A DNA stretch of 53,212 nucleotides from Prevotella sp. (GTDB lineage: Bacteria > Bacteroidota > Bacteroidia > Bacteroidales > Bacteroidaceae): contig JAFPTC010000130.1 in the NCBI GenBank assembly GCA_017400455.1, positions 1 through 53,212 of the forward strand. The letters are read 5' to 3'. The position numbers and the translations under genes are program-made. The notes below the pieces were generated by a model. It saw only the letters and a list, made by a program, of their open reading frames with translations. It searched no databases and was not told the DNA's origin. Shown here one piece after another: positions 1 to 6,729 of this stretch (positions are counted from its first letter, which is position 1; each line of letters opens with the position of its first letter).

Positions 1-1
1 A

Positions 2-91
2 AATAGGCTATATTCCACAGACTTCTTCGGTAATGTCTTCGTGAATAAGATATTCGGATACAAGGCTTTATTGATTTGCCAGCGTTTATGA
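2..91 (+). CDS. C-terminal end of an unknown protein (partial)
   Basis: An open frame enters from the left edge and stops with TGA at 89-91, giving 29 codons. The residues end in a hydrophobic strand-like segment (FGYKALLICQRL). Such endings occur in class I SAM-dependent methyltransferases, but this is too little to assign a family. No start is in the window. It is followed by the repeat region at 100-328. Confidence 0.4.
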   Translation, partial: NRLYSTDFFGNVFVNKIFGYKALLICQRL

Positions 92-99
92 TGTTACAT

Positions 100-137
100 A
101 CCCCACCCCCAGCCCCTCCCCTTACAGGGGCGGGGAG
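100..137. repeat. C/G-rich hairpin repeat, copy 1
   Basis: A C-rich strand (CCCCACCCCCAGCCCC from 101) is followed by a self-complementary CCCCTCCCC/GGGGCGGGG pair. The same element recurs as an inverted pair at 22817-22936. On the minus strand the C-runs read as four G-runs, which is a G-quadruplex motif. Confidence 0.7.
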
Positions 138-205
138 AGGGTACGCGGGGGACGCAAAAATGATCAACCTGCATAGGCTGAAAACTTTTCCAAGCGAGTT
201 TTTCT

Positions 206-340
206 TCTACGGAGCCTCCCCAGAAATTTTTCTCACGCGAGATTTTTTCACGGGGAGCCTCCGCAGAAAAATTTCTCACGCGAGATTTTTTCACGGGAAG
301 GCTTCCCAGAAAAATTTCTCACGTGAGATTTTTTTTCAAC
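206..340. repeat. 43-bp alternating-palindrome array, 3 units
   Basis: Palindromic cores TCTCACGCGAGA (231-242 and 274-285) and TCTCACGTGAGA (317-328) are spaced exactly 43 bp apart. Between them lie GC-rich imperfect palindromes of GGAGCCTCC or GGGAAGGCTTCCC type, followed by T-runs. Related arrays lie at 7714-7768 and 38001-38098. The region from 92 to 372 contains no convincing gene; open frames across it only reflect the repeat. Confidence 0.85.
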
Positions 341-372
341 GCAAAAGCTGAGCTTTTCATGCGAAAAGTTTG

Positions 373-380
373 TAACTTTG
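373..380 (+). promoter_or_regulatory. -7 promoter element for the LytTR regulator
   Basis: TAACTTTG matches the Bacteroidota -7 consensus TAnnTTTG. It lies 28 nt before the ATG at 409, so the message would have a short leader. Confidence 0.65.
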
Positions 381-408
381 TGGCCTGAAAGAATAAGGAA
401 ATCAAGAC

Positions 409-1128
409 ATGACCCTGAACTGTATTATTATCGACGACGAGCCACTGGCCGTGCGGCTGCTGGAATCGTTTGTTACCAGGACGCCTGGACTGGCACTGCT
501 GGCCTCGTTTACTGACTCTGTGGAAGCAGCGGCTACGGTGAAGGAGGGACGCGCCGACCTGCTGTTCCTGGACATTCAGATGCCCGACCTCGACGGCATG
601 GAGCTGGCGCGCATGGTGCCGCCACAGACGCGAGTCATCTTCACCACCGCCTTTAAGGAGTATGCCTTCGAGAGCTATGAGGTGAAGGCGCTCGACTTCC
701 TGCTGAAGCCCATACGCTACAGCAAGTTCCTCTCAGCCATCGACAAGGCCCGCGAGTGGTTCAGCCTCCAGCCTCAGGGCGGCAGCGTGACGGCCCAGAA
801 CGACTCGGTGTTCATCCGCGTCGACGGCGAGCTGCGCCAGCTGCCCCTGTCGCAGATAGTGTATGTGAGCGGAATGAAAGACTATGTGCTGTTCTACGTG
901 GCTGGCGAGCACCGGGCGCTGATAACCCACATGACGATGAAAGCCGTGGAGGAGATGCTGCCTGCAGACCAGTTCCTGCGCGTCAGCCGCAGCTACATCG
1001 TGGCCACGCGCCACATACGCAAGGTAGACCGCAACGACTGTATCTACATCGGCGAGGAGATTATCCACGTCACCGAGGCCTACCAGCCGGCCTTCCAGGC
1101 CTATTTGACGCAGCGAATGAAGGGCTGA
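409..1128 (+). CDS. LytTR-family response regulator
   Basis: 239 residues, the usual length for LytR/AlgR-type two-component regulators. Residues 1-115 form a CheY-like receiver: acidic pocket D9-D10 (IIDDEP), phosphoacceptor D55 in LDIQMPDLDG, and conserved K100 in LLKPI. Residues 130-235 form a LytTR DNA-binding domain with the typical segment FLRVSRSYIVA near 189-199. Such proteins bind DNA when phosphorylated by a membrane sensor kinase. No kinase gene is in the window; it may lie to the left of the window or be encoded elsewhere. Target genes cannot be read from the sequence. The start is supported by the TAACTTTG element at 373-380. Confidence 0.93.
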   Translation: MTLNCIIIDDEPLAVRLLESFVTRTPGLALLASFTDSVEAAATVKEGRADLLFLDIQMPDLDGMELARMVPPQTRVIFTTAFKEYAFESYEVKALDFLLKPIRYSKFLSAIDKAREWFSLQPQGGSVTAQNDSVFIRVDGELRQLPLSQIVYVSGMKDYVLFYVAGEHRALITHMTMKAVEEMLPADQFLRVSRSYIVATRHIRKVDRNDCIYIGEEIIHVTEAYQPAFQAYLTQRMKG

Positions 1129-1183
1129 TAGCCAAAGTTACGTAATAATTCTTAATTCTTTCACGGATTCTTCTTTTTATTAT

Positions 1184-1191
1184 TATCTTTG
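1184..1191 (+). promoter_or_regulatory. -7 element almost touching the flippase-like gene
   Basis: TATCTTTG (TAnnTTTG) ends only 4 nt before the ATG at 1196. Transcription would begin at or beside the start codon, so the message should be leaderless or nearly so. Confidence 0.6.
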
Positions 1192-1195
1192 CAAC

Positions 1196-2215
1196 ATGAA
1201 GGAAAATACGAGCATTGTCCGGCTGACCTTGAAGATACTGCTGCCCCTGCTTTTGGGCGGAGCCATCCTGTACTGGATGTACCGAGGCTTCGACTTCGAG
1301 CGGGTGCGCCAGGTGGTGCTGCACGAGATGGACTGGACGTGGATGCTGCTCAGCTTCCCCTTTGGCATTCTGGCGCAGGCCTTGCGCGGTTGGCGCTGGC
1401 GTCAGACGCTGGAGCCCGTGGCAGGCAGACCCCGCAGCAGCGTCAGCGTGAACAGCATCTTCCTCAGCTACGCCGCCTCGCTGGTGGTGCCCCGTATTGG
1501 CGAGTTCACCCGTTGCGGCGTGTTGAAGCGTTGGGAGGGCATCTCGTTCACCAAGGCCCTGGGCACGGTGGTCACCGAGCGCATGGTCGACATGCTGCTC
1601 ATGCTGCTCATCGTGGGCGCCACGCTGCTGCTTGAGATGAGCACCTTTGGCACCTTCTTCCGCCAGACGGGCACCAGCCTGGGCGGCATCCTGAGCGGCT
1701 TCACCTGGGGTGGCTGGCTGGTCACGGCCATCTGCATCGTGGCCATGGGCATCCTGCTTTACATTCTTGTGCGCAACCTCTCTATATATAAAAAGGTGAA
1801 GACCACGCTGAGCGACATCTGGCAGGGTGTCACCTCGCTGCGCAACGTGCGCAGCCTGCCCTCGTTTCTGTTGATGACGGTGGGCATCTGGTTCTGCTAC
1901 TTCCTGCATTACTACCTGACCTTCTTCTGCTTCGACTTCACGGCCCATCTGGGTCTGTCGTGTGCCATGGTCACGTTTGTGGTGGGCAGCATTGCCGTCA
2001 TCGTGCCCACTCCCAACGGCGCCGGCCCCTGGCATTTTGCTGTGAAGACCATGCTTATCCTCTACGGCGTGCAGGCCGACCAGGCGCTCTACTTCGTGCT
2101 CATCGTCCACACCGTGCAGACGCTTCTGGTGGTTGTGCTTGGTGTCTATGCTTGGCTGCGGCTTGCATTTGTGAGGAGAGAGGAGAGGGGAGAGTGGAGA
2201 GAGGAGAGAGGTTAG
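1196..2215 (+). CDS. Flippase-like membrane protein (UPF0104/LPG synthase TM domain)
   Basis: 339 residues with about eight hydrophobic segments. The family signature is visible: VVPRIGEFTRCGVLKR near residue 100 followed by TVVTERMVDMLLML, and IAVIVPTPNGAGPWHFAV in the C-terminal third. Relatives (the transmembrane part of MprF, AglD, YbhN) move or modify lipid-linked substrates in the inner membrane; the substrate here is unknown. The last residues (REERGEWREERG) are encoded by a simple GAGAGG repeat and are probably not part of the ancestral protein. That repeat also forms one arm of the inverted repeat around the next gene. Confidence 0.85.
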   Translation: MKENTSIVRLTLKILLPLLLGGAILYWMYRGFDFERVRQVVLHEMDWTWMLLSFPFGILAQALRGWRWRQTLEPVAGRPRSSVSVNSIFLSYAASLVVPRIGEFTRCGVLKRWEGISFTKALGTVVTERMVDMLLMLLIVGATLLLEMSTFGTFFRQTGTSLGGILSGFTWGGWLVTAICIVAMGILLYILVRNLSIYKKVKTTLSDIWQGVTSLRNVRSLPSFLLMTVGIWFCYFLHYYLTFFCFDFTAHLGLSCAMVTFVVGSIAVIVPTPNGAGPWHFAVKTMLILYGVQADQALYFVLIVHTVQTLLVVVLGVYAWLRLAFVRREERGEWREERG

Positions 2216-2698
2216 TTTCCTCATTGACATGGGATTTCAATTTTCTATATTATGAATAATGACTTTTTCTATAAGAAACTGATAGCATATCAAAAGGCAA
2301 AAGAACTAACGAAGTATGTTTACTTTTTAGTTCGCAAATTTCCCACGTACGAAACTTATGCCATGAGCGACCAACTACGTCGGGCTGCTGTTTCTGTACC
2401 ATCAAATATTGCCGAAGGTATGGGCAGAATGAATAACAAAGACCGCGTGCGTTTTTTAGAATTCGCTTGTGGATCTCTTACAGAAGTCAATTGTCAATTG
2501 GACATAGCCCAATCACTTCAGTACATCACCGAAGAAGAATTATTGAAAGCAGAGGAGATGTCAGTTGAAGTAGGTAAACTGATGTCCGGACTAAGGAAAT
2601 CAATATTAGAGAAAGAAACATAATACTAACCATGAGAAGGATGTGGAAAAGTGGATAATACTTTATTAAGCAAAGCTATTCTCTCTCCTCTCTCCACT
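2193..2698. repeat. 18-bp inverted repeat flanking the S23-type gene
   Basis: AGTGGAGAGAGGAGAGAG at 2193-2210 has an exact reverse complement at 2681-2698. The two arms enclose only the four-helix-bundle gene. The left arm lies in the last codons of the upstream gene and the right arm lies just before pepD. Confidence 0.8.
2252..2623 (+). CDS. Four-helix-bundle protein (23S rRNA intervening sequence type, S23)
   Basis: 123 residues, all helical in character. It shows the S23/IVP family pattern: an aromatic-rich N-terminus (FYKKLIAYQKAKEL), the highly conserved DQLRRAAVSVPSNIAEG at about 45-61, and FLEFACGSLTEVNCQLDIA at about 71-89. The family was first found inside intervening sequences of 23S rRNA genes and also includes diversity-generating-retroelement accessory proteins; the molecular role of free-standing copies is unknown. 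The gene is clearly more AT-rich than its neighbours and is bounded by an 18-bp perfect inverted repeat, both suggesting later insertion. No ribosomal RNA sequence surrounds it. Confidence 0.88.
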   Translation: MNNDFFYKKLIAYQKAKELTKYVYFLVRKFPTYETYAMSDQLRRAAVSVPSNIAEGMGRMNNKDRVRFLEFACGSLTEVNCQLDIAQSLQYITEEELLKAEEMSVEVGKLMSGLRKSILEKET

Positions 2699-2712
2699 AA
2701 AACAAAAAAGCT

Positions 2713-4173
2713 ATGAACGAAATTCAGAACCTGAAGCCAGCATGCATCTGGCGCAACTTCTACAAACTGACGCAGGTGCCGCGTCCCAGCGGCCACCTGG
2801 AGAAGATTCAGCAGTTCCTGCTCGACTTTGGCAAGGAGTGCGGCGTCTATGCCGTGAAGGATCCTGCCGGCAACATCCACATGCGCAAGCCGGCCACGCC
2901 GGGCATGGAAAACCGCAAGGGCATCATCCTGCAGGCCCACATGGACATGGTGCCGCAGAAGACCCCCGAGTCGCAGCACAACTTCGAGACCGACCCCATT
3001 GAGCCGTGGATCGACGGCGAGTGGGTGAAGGCCAAGGGCACGACCCTCGGCGCCGACAACGGCCTGGGCGTGGCCTCGATCATGGCCATCATGGAAGACA
3101 AGAGCCTGAAGCACGGCCCCATCGACGCCCTCATCACCGCCGACGAAGAGACGGGCATGTATGGCGCCAACGACCTGCCCGAGGGCGAGCTGCAGGGCGA
3201 CATCCTGCTGAACCTCGACTCCGAGCACTGGGGCAAGTTCGTCATCGGTAGCGCCGGCGGCATCGACGTCACCGCCACCATGGGTTACAAGGAGGCCGAC
3301 ACCGACCCCGAGGACAAGGCCCTGCGCGTGACCATCAAGAACCTGCGCGGCGGCCATAGCGGCCTGGAGATTCACGAAGGCCGGGGCAACGCCAACAAAC
3401 TGATGGTGCAGCTGGTGCGCGAGGCCATTGAGGAGCTCGACGCCCGTCTGGCTTCGTGGCACGGCGGCAACATGCGCAACGCCATTCCCTTCAAAGCCGA
3501 GGTGGTGCTCACCCTGCCCGCCGAGAACGTGGAGGCACTGAAGGAGCTGGCCAACGACTGGAGGGAGACCTTCAACGACGAGTTCAAGATCATCGAGCCG
3601 CAAGGCATCGAGGTCATCGTAGAAGAAGTAGAGACGCCGAAGACCGAGCTGCCCGAGGAAATCCAGGACAACCTGGTCGACGCCATCTACGCCTGCCACG
3701 ACGGCGTCATCCGCTATATCCCCAGCTATCCCAACGTGGTCGAGACCTCCAGCAACCTGGCCATCATCGACATCGAGGGTGGCAACGCCGCCATTCGCAT
3801 CCTGGCCCGCAGCAGCCGCGAGGACATGAAGGACTATGTGGTGAAGACGCTCCAGAGCTGCTTCGCCATGGCCGGCATGAAGGTCGAGACGGCCGGCTCC
3901 TACGGCGGCTGGGATCCCAACCCCGACAGCGAGATCCTGCACCTGCTGCTGAAGGAATACAAGGAGCTCTTCGGCCAGGACGGCATCATCCAGGTGGACC
4001 ATGCCGGCCTTGAGTGCTCCGTCATCCTGGGCAAGTATCCGTGGCTCGACGTGGTCAGCCTCGGCCCAACGATGAAGTCGCCCCACACCACCACCGAGCG
4101 CGCCCTCATTGCCACCGTCGAGCCATTCTGGCAGCTGCTGAAGCAGACGCTGGAAGACGTGCCTGAAAAATAA
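2713..4173 (+). CDS. pepD: Aminoacyl-histidine dipeptidase (peptidase D, M20 family)
   Basis: 486 residues, full length for PepD. The two-zinc M20 centre is visible: H76 and D78 in QAHMDMVPQ, bridging D115 in TLGADNGLGVA, and E145-E146 in ADEETGMYG. A GGHSGLEIHEGRGN segment near residue 215 belongs to the dimerisation lid, and DHAGLECSV near the C-terminus fits the family. The enzyme cleaves Xaa-His and other dipeptides in the cytoplasm and helps supply amino acids from peptides. It stands alone and ends at a hairpin terminator shared with the convergent lipoprotein gene. Confidence 0.96.
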   Translation: MNEIQNLKPACIWRNFYKLTQVPRPSGHLEKIQQFLLDFGKECGVYAVKDPAGNIHMRKPATPGMENRKGIILQAHMDMVPQKTPESQHNFETDPIEPWIDGEWVKAKGTTLGADNGLGVASIMAIMEDKSLKHGPIDALITADEETGMYGANDLPEGELQGDILLNLDSEHWGKFVIGSAGGIDVTATMGYKEADTDPEDKALRVTIKNLRGGHSGLEIHEGRGNANKLMVQLVREAIEELDARLASWHGGNMRNAIPFKAEVVLTLPAENVEALKELANDWRETFNDEFKIIEPQGIEVIVEEVETPKTELPEEIQDNLVDAIYACHDGVIRYIPSYPNVVETSSNLAIIDIEGGNAAIRILARSSREDMKDYVVKTLQSCFAMAGMKVETAGSYGGWDPNPDSEILHLLLKEYKELFGQDGIIQVDHAGLECSVILGKYPWLDVVSLGPTMKSPHTTTERALIATVEPFWQLLKQTLEDVPEK

Positions 4174-4208
4174 GTGTGATAAAAGAATTCACGGCGAAAC
4201 CGGAAAGC

Positions 4209-4250
4209 AAGACAGGCAGGGGTAAGCTCACCTCTGCCTGTCTTAATAAA
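4209..4250. terminator. Bidirectional terminator between pepD and the Bor-like gene
   Basis: Stem AAGACAGGCAGGGG (4209-4222) pairs with CCTCTGCCTGTCTT (4231-4244), with one G-T pair and an 8-nt loop. It sits between two convergent genes. Confidence 0.75.
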
Positions 4251-4264
4251 CACAGCCTGCCTCG

Positions 4265-4594
4265 TCACTTCCTTGGTTTCTTATAATCAGCCGGCAGATA
4301 AAACTCGGTGGTTGTCGGCGTATAAATGCCCATTGTCACACCACCAACGATGCAGTCTACAAACGAGCGGTAGTTTTTCACCATGTAACTATTCATGCCA
4401 TTAGTATAGTCGGTGGCTTTTATCCGTTTACGTCCGAGCAAACCTCCAAGGAAATAACTATTGTGAATGGTTTTCACACGTACTACCGGATCTTCTAATT
4501 TCAAATCACCCACACATACTTTTGACGACTGGCAGGAGCCAAGCAGCAAGCAGAACATGACAACGCCCACTGCAACTGTTATTGTTCTTTTCAT
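4265..4594 (-). CDS. Small Bor-type outer-membrane lipoprotein
   Basis: 109 residues. The N-terminus is a lipoprotein signal (MKRT, hydrophobic core, lipobox LLGSC at 17-21). The remainder resembles the Bor/Iss family: IHNSYFLGGLLG in the middle and VDCIVGGVTMGIYTPTTTEFYLP at about 79-101, which aligns with the FVNGLLGFITLGIYTP region of phage lambda Bor. Bor is a surface lipoprotein linked to serum resistance; whether that role applies here is unknown. It follows the larger paralogue by 13 nt on the same strand and is probably co-transcribed with it. Confidence 0.8.
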   Translation of the reverse strand: MKRTITVAVGVVMFCLLLGSCQSSKVCVGDLKLEDPVVRVKTIHNSYFLGGLLGRKRIKATDYTNGMNSYMVKNYRSFVDCIVGGVTMGIYTPTTTEFYLPADYKKPRK

Positions 4595-4607
4595 AATGTC
4601 TATAGAA

Positions 4608-5453
4608 TTAAAAGTTTATGCCTCCGACAATGGAGAAATTGCTGTTGTGAAAAGATCCATTGTTGTATTCTCTTTGATCTGGTGCTATTATGCCATAGTC
4701 ATAAGACAACCCGATATAAATATGTTTAAGGAAAAGGCCACCCAGCCCGACTTGCAAGCCGGCGTCAAATCTATCTCGCGAGAAATCGTTATCTCTGGCA
4801 GCGGCCAAGTAAGGCCCGAAATGCACTTGAAATTGCATGTTTCTTGTAAAGGTTGTTCCATTTGTTACACTTGCCAGGATATTGGGAACGCCAAAACGGT
4901 AGGATAGCAGCAACGGAACTTCAATATAGTTTTGTGCCACTTTATCTCCATATACCTTGGCACCTTTCTGCGAGTAGTAGATTCCTGGTTGGAAGTAGAC
5001 CGAATGTGTCATCGGAACATCAAGGATAAGGCCAGCTTTGAAGCCCAGTTTTGCAGAATGGCCGCCTCCTGTCGGGGCAGAGAGGTTTAATCCGCCACGG
5101 ACACCCAGTTTCACCGGCGGCATCTTCACCTTCCGAGGCATCTCTGAGCCGTAAGGCAAGTAGAATTTCGTAGTGGTGGGAGCAAAAAAACCTCCTGTAA
5201 GGGCACTGACAATGGCGTCGCCCAAAGAGACGTAGGTCTTTGTCATATAGTCTTTGTTGTCACCCACGTAGACATCGTCCTCTACTTTCGTAGCATTGAC
5301 AAGACCGCCAATGAAATGCCCATTGTGGGCAGTGTTCACCTCGACGGCAGGGTCGGTTGGTTCCATGTCGCCCATGCTTACGGTTGTAGAATAGCAAGAG
5401 GCTAACATCAGAGTGGCACACAGTGAACCTGTCCAGATGGCAGGTCGTTTCAT
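4608..5453 (-). CDS. Bor-type lipoprotein domain fused to an outer-membrane beta-barrel
   Basis: 281 residues from the ATG at 5453, chosen because MKRPAIWTG leads directly into a lipoprotein signal with lipobox LMLASC; an in-frame ATG at 5492 would add 13 residues. After the lipidated Cys comes a Bor-like module (about 25-105) with AHNGHFIGGLV and a GGFFAPTTTKFYLP ending, parallel to the next gene. From about residue 115 the sequence becomes a PorT-like beta-barrel: KLGVRGGLNLS, LGFKAGLILDVP, VYFQPGIYYSQKGAK, IEVPLLLSYRFGVP, and alternating strands to the terminal IVGGINF. The C-terminal Phe is typical of barrel assembly signals. Neighbouring Bor paralogues suggest a duplication followed by barrel fusion. 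Function unknown. Confidence 0.82.
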   Translation of the reverse strand: MKRPAIWTGSLCATLMLASCYSTTVSMGDMEPTDPAVEVNTAHNGHFIGGLVNATKVEDDVYVGDNKDYMTKTYVSLGDAIVSALTGGFFAPTTTKFYLPYGSEMPRKVKMPPVKLGVRGGLNLSAPTGGGHSAKLGFKAGLILDVPMTHSVYFQPGIYYSQKGAKVYGDKVAQNYIEVPLLLSYRFGVPNILASVTNGTTFTRNMQFQVHFGPYLAAARDNDFSRDRFDAGLQVGLGGLFLKHIYIGLSYDYGIIAPDQREYNNGSFHNSNFSIVGGINF

Positions 5454-5544
5454 CCATGTGCAAACAGTCAAAAGTTTTTTTGCCATACGCAAATATCCTT
5501 TCTTGCCTATAGCATCCCTGATTCGGCATTTCTTAATGAAACGA

Positions 5545-5810
5545 AAGACGTGGGATGCTCTACTTCTCGCCTATCCCACGTGCGGGCTCTCGCATTGCCT
5601 TGCTCAGGATAAGCAACTCGAGTTAGCCCACGCCAAGCTATATTGCAAACAGCCCTTATCAGGCTCATACAATACGCCCAAAGTGGACGCTCCGGTTGCG
5701 CTTCTTCTGAGCTTGTGATTTGCGAGATCTGCACGTAGAAGAAAACGTTCGTAAACGTCCTTTACCAATGAAAATCCAACCCGCTACCCTCACAAGGGCT
5801 ATTCGAGTCG
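5545..5810 (-). ncRNA. Structured small RNA, candidate 6S RNA (Bacteroidales-1-like)
   Basis: No good reading frame exists here, yet a strong minus-strand promoter (TACCTTTG at 5815-5822) starts just upstream and a terminator stem ends at 5549-5580. The predicted 5' end, GACTCGAATAGCCC (5810 down to 5797), pairs with GGGCTAACTCGAGTT (5629 down to 5615). This closing helix brackets about 195 nt, close to the 6S RNA size. It is followed by small hairpins (TTGCT/AGCAA, TGCG/CGCA) and the terminator. 6S RNA mimics an open promoter and binds RNA polymerase. Identity rests on size, closing stem and context, not on an alignment. Confidence 0.65.
5549..5580 (-). terminator. Terminator stem of the small RNA
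   Basis: CGTGGGAT (5549-5556) pairs with ATCCCACG (5573-5580). On the minus strand the stem is followed by TCTTTCGTTTC, a broken U-tract. Confidence 0.7.
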
Positions 5811-5814
5811 GCTG

Positions 5815-5822
5815 CAAAGGTA
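5815..5822 (-). promoter_or_regulatory. -7 element of the small RNA promoter
   Basis: The minus strand reads TACCTTTG here. A CTTTGTTG -33 region lies about 16-20 bp upstream (around 5839-5846), giving one of the best Bacteroidota promoters in the window. Confidence 0.7.
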
Positions 5823-5913
5823 ATAAAAAAAAATGACACAACAAAGTTTATTTGGGAAAAATACACGTCAAAATAAAAAAAAGACGACACGACATTTTCT
5901 CTGCGAGTAAAGG

Positions 5914-6471
5914 TTAGTGGACAACGGAGTAGACATAGCCCCGCTCCGCGTTCACCCAGGTCTCTACATGGCGGGGAAAGCCGGTCAGCACGTTTTTCAT
6001 GTCGCTACGTAGCCCTTCGCCGGAGAGCTTCACCACGGCCTCCTTCATCGTCCAGTAGCGCGTGAAGATGAGTGCCGGGCATGCCGAATGAACGATGTCG
6101 GCCACCTCGTCGTCGTTCATCGTGTAGCGCACAAGGCTTTCATGGTATTCTCTCACGCTCTCAATGTCGGCACCCACAGGCCGGTCGCTGACTACGCAGA
6201 GCACTGCCTCGCGACAGTGGCTCAGGCTGAAGTGAATATCAGGGTGCTCCAAGAGGAAAGGCTTACCGTGCGCTTCATAACCGAACACGGGCTTCTCCGT
6301 CAGCCCGTACTCCCGGCGCAGTCCTTCGCACAACAGCAGATAGGCAGCAGCGCAGGTCTTGCGCCCTAACTCGTGCTTGAACTTCAAGGCCTGCTCACGG
6401 CGCTGGTCAGACAACAGAGGCAATGCCGAAGCGAAGTCGAAAGACTCAAGCTGGTCATTCAGATAAATCAT
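5914..6471 (-). CDS. 4'-phosphopantetheinyl transferase superfamily protein
   Basis: 185 residues. All Sfp-family motifs are present: GKPFL at 69-73, HFSLSHC at 80-86, the Mg-binding VGADIE at 99-104 (D102, E104), and WTMKEAVVKLSGEGL at 140-154 (E144, K148). These enzymes move phosphopantetheine from coenzyme A onto a serine of carrier proteins. A short Sfp-type enzyme such as this could activate the fatty-acid carrier or a secondary-metabolite carrier; no carrier gene is nearby. The minus-strand element TAATTTTG (6480-6487) ends 8 nt before the ATG, so the message is probably almost leaderless. Confidence 0.92.
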   Translation of the reverse strand: MIYLNDQLESFDFASALPLLSDQRREQALKFKHELGRKTCAAAYLLLCEGLRREYGLTEKPVFGYEAHGKPFLLEHPDIHFSLSHCREAVLCVVSDRPVGADIESVREYHESLVRYTMNDDEVADIVHSACPALIFTRYWTMKEAVVKLSGEGLRSDMKNVLTGFPRHVETWVNAERGYVYSVVH

Positions 6472-6540
6472 AGCGACTGCAAAATTACAAAAAAAAGAAA
6501 GAAAAACACGATTTTCTTTTTATTTCTCTCACTTATTTCG

Positions 6541-6548
6541 TAACTTTG
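6541..6548 (+). promoter_or_regulatory. -7 element of the corA leader
   Basis: TAACTTTG lies about 180 nt before the corA start, giving a long 5' untranslated region that contains a tiny reading frame and a hairpin. Confidence 0.55.
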
Positions 6549-6579
6549 CAGCCGAAAAGAAACAAACAACAACAAGATT

Positions 6580-6615
6580 ATGGACGACTACCCGGCGGAT
6601 AATTTTAAACGTTAG
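6580..6615 (+). CDS. Possible 11-residue leader peptide upstream of corA
   Basis: The first ATG after the -7 element at 6541 opens an 11-codon frame (MDDYPADNFKR, stop TAG). A hairpin GGCAAGA/TCTTGCC (6632-6655) follows, then AT-rich direct repeats up to corA. Enterobacterial corA also has a translated leader that controls transcription, but this peptide shows no recognisable similarity to it. It may be a chance frame. Confidence 0.25.
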   Translation: MDDYPADNFKR

Positions 6616-6631
6616 GCAGGAGGAAAAAGGC

Positions 6632-6712
6632 GGCAAGACTGCTAATCCTCTTGCCACCGAGACAATTATGCATTATGAATTACAAATTATGCATTATGAA
6701 TTGTGCATTAAC
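6632..6712 (+). promoter_or_regulatory. corA leader hairpin and AT-rich direct repeats
   Basis: The stem GGCAAGA (6632-6638)/TCTTGCC (6649-6655) precedes two copies of a CATTATGAATT-type repeat (6668-6712). Similar ATTATGAATT spacers occur between genes in many Bacteroidota genomes. A regulatory role is only inferred. Confidence 0.35.
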
Positions 6713-6729
6713 CAAACGGATTAGCAACA

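Noticed and set aside
206-340. CRISPR array
   Set aside because: The 43-bp period contains no unique spacers; the whole unit repeats, and no cas genes are near.
76-351. Open frames through the repeat array at 92-340
   Set aside because: Their codons just spell the 43-bp repeat; no start signal and no protein-like composition.
5507-5734. 75-codon frame on the minus strand inside the small RNA
   Set aside because: It lies within a strongly structured transcript, has no promoter-proximal start, and its composition is not protein-like.
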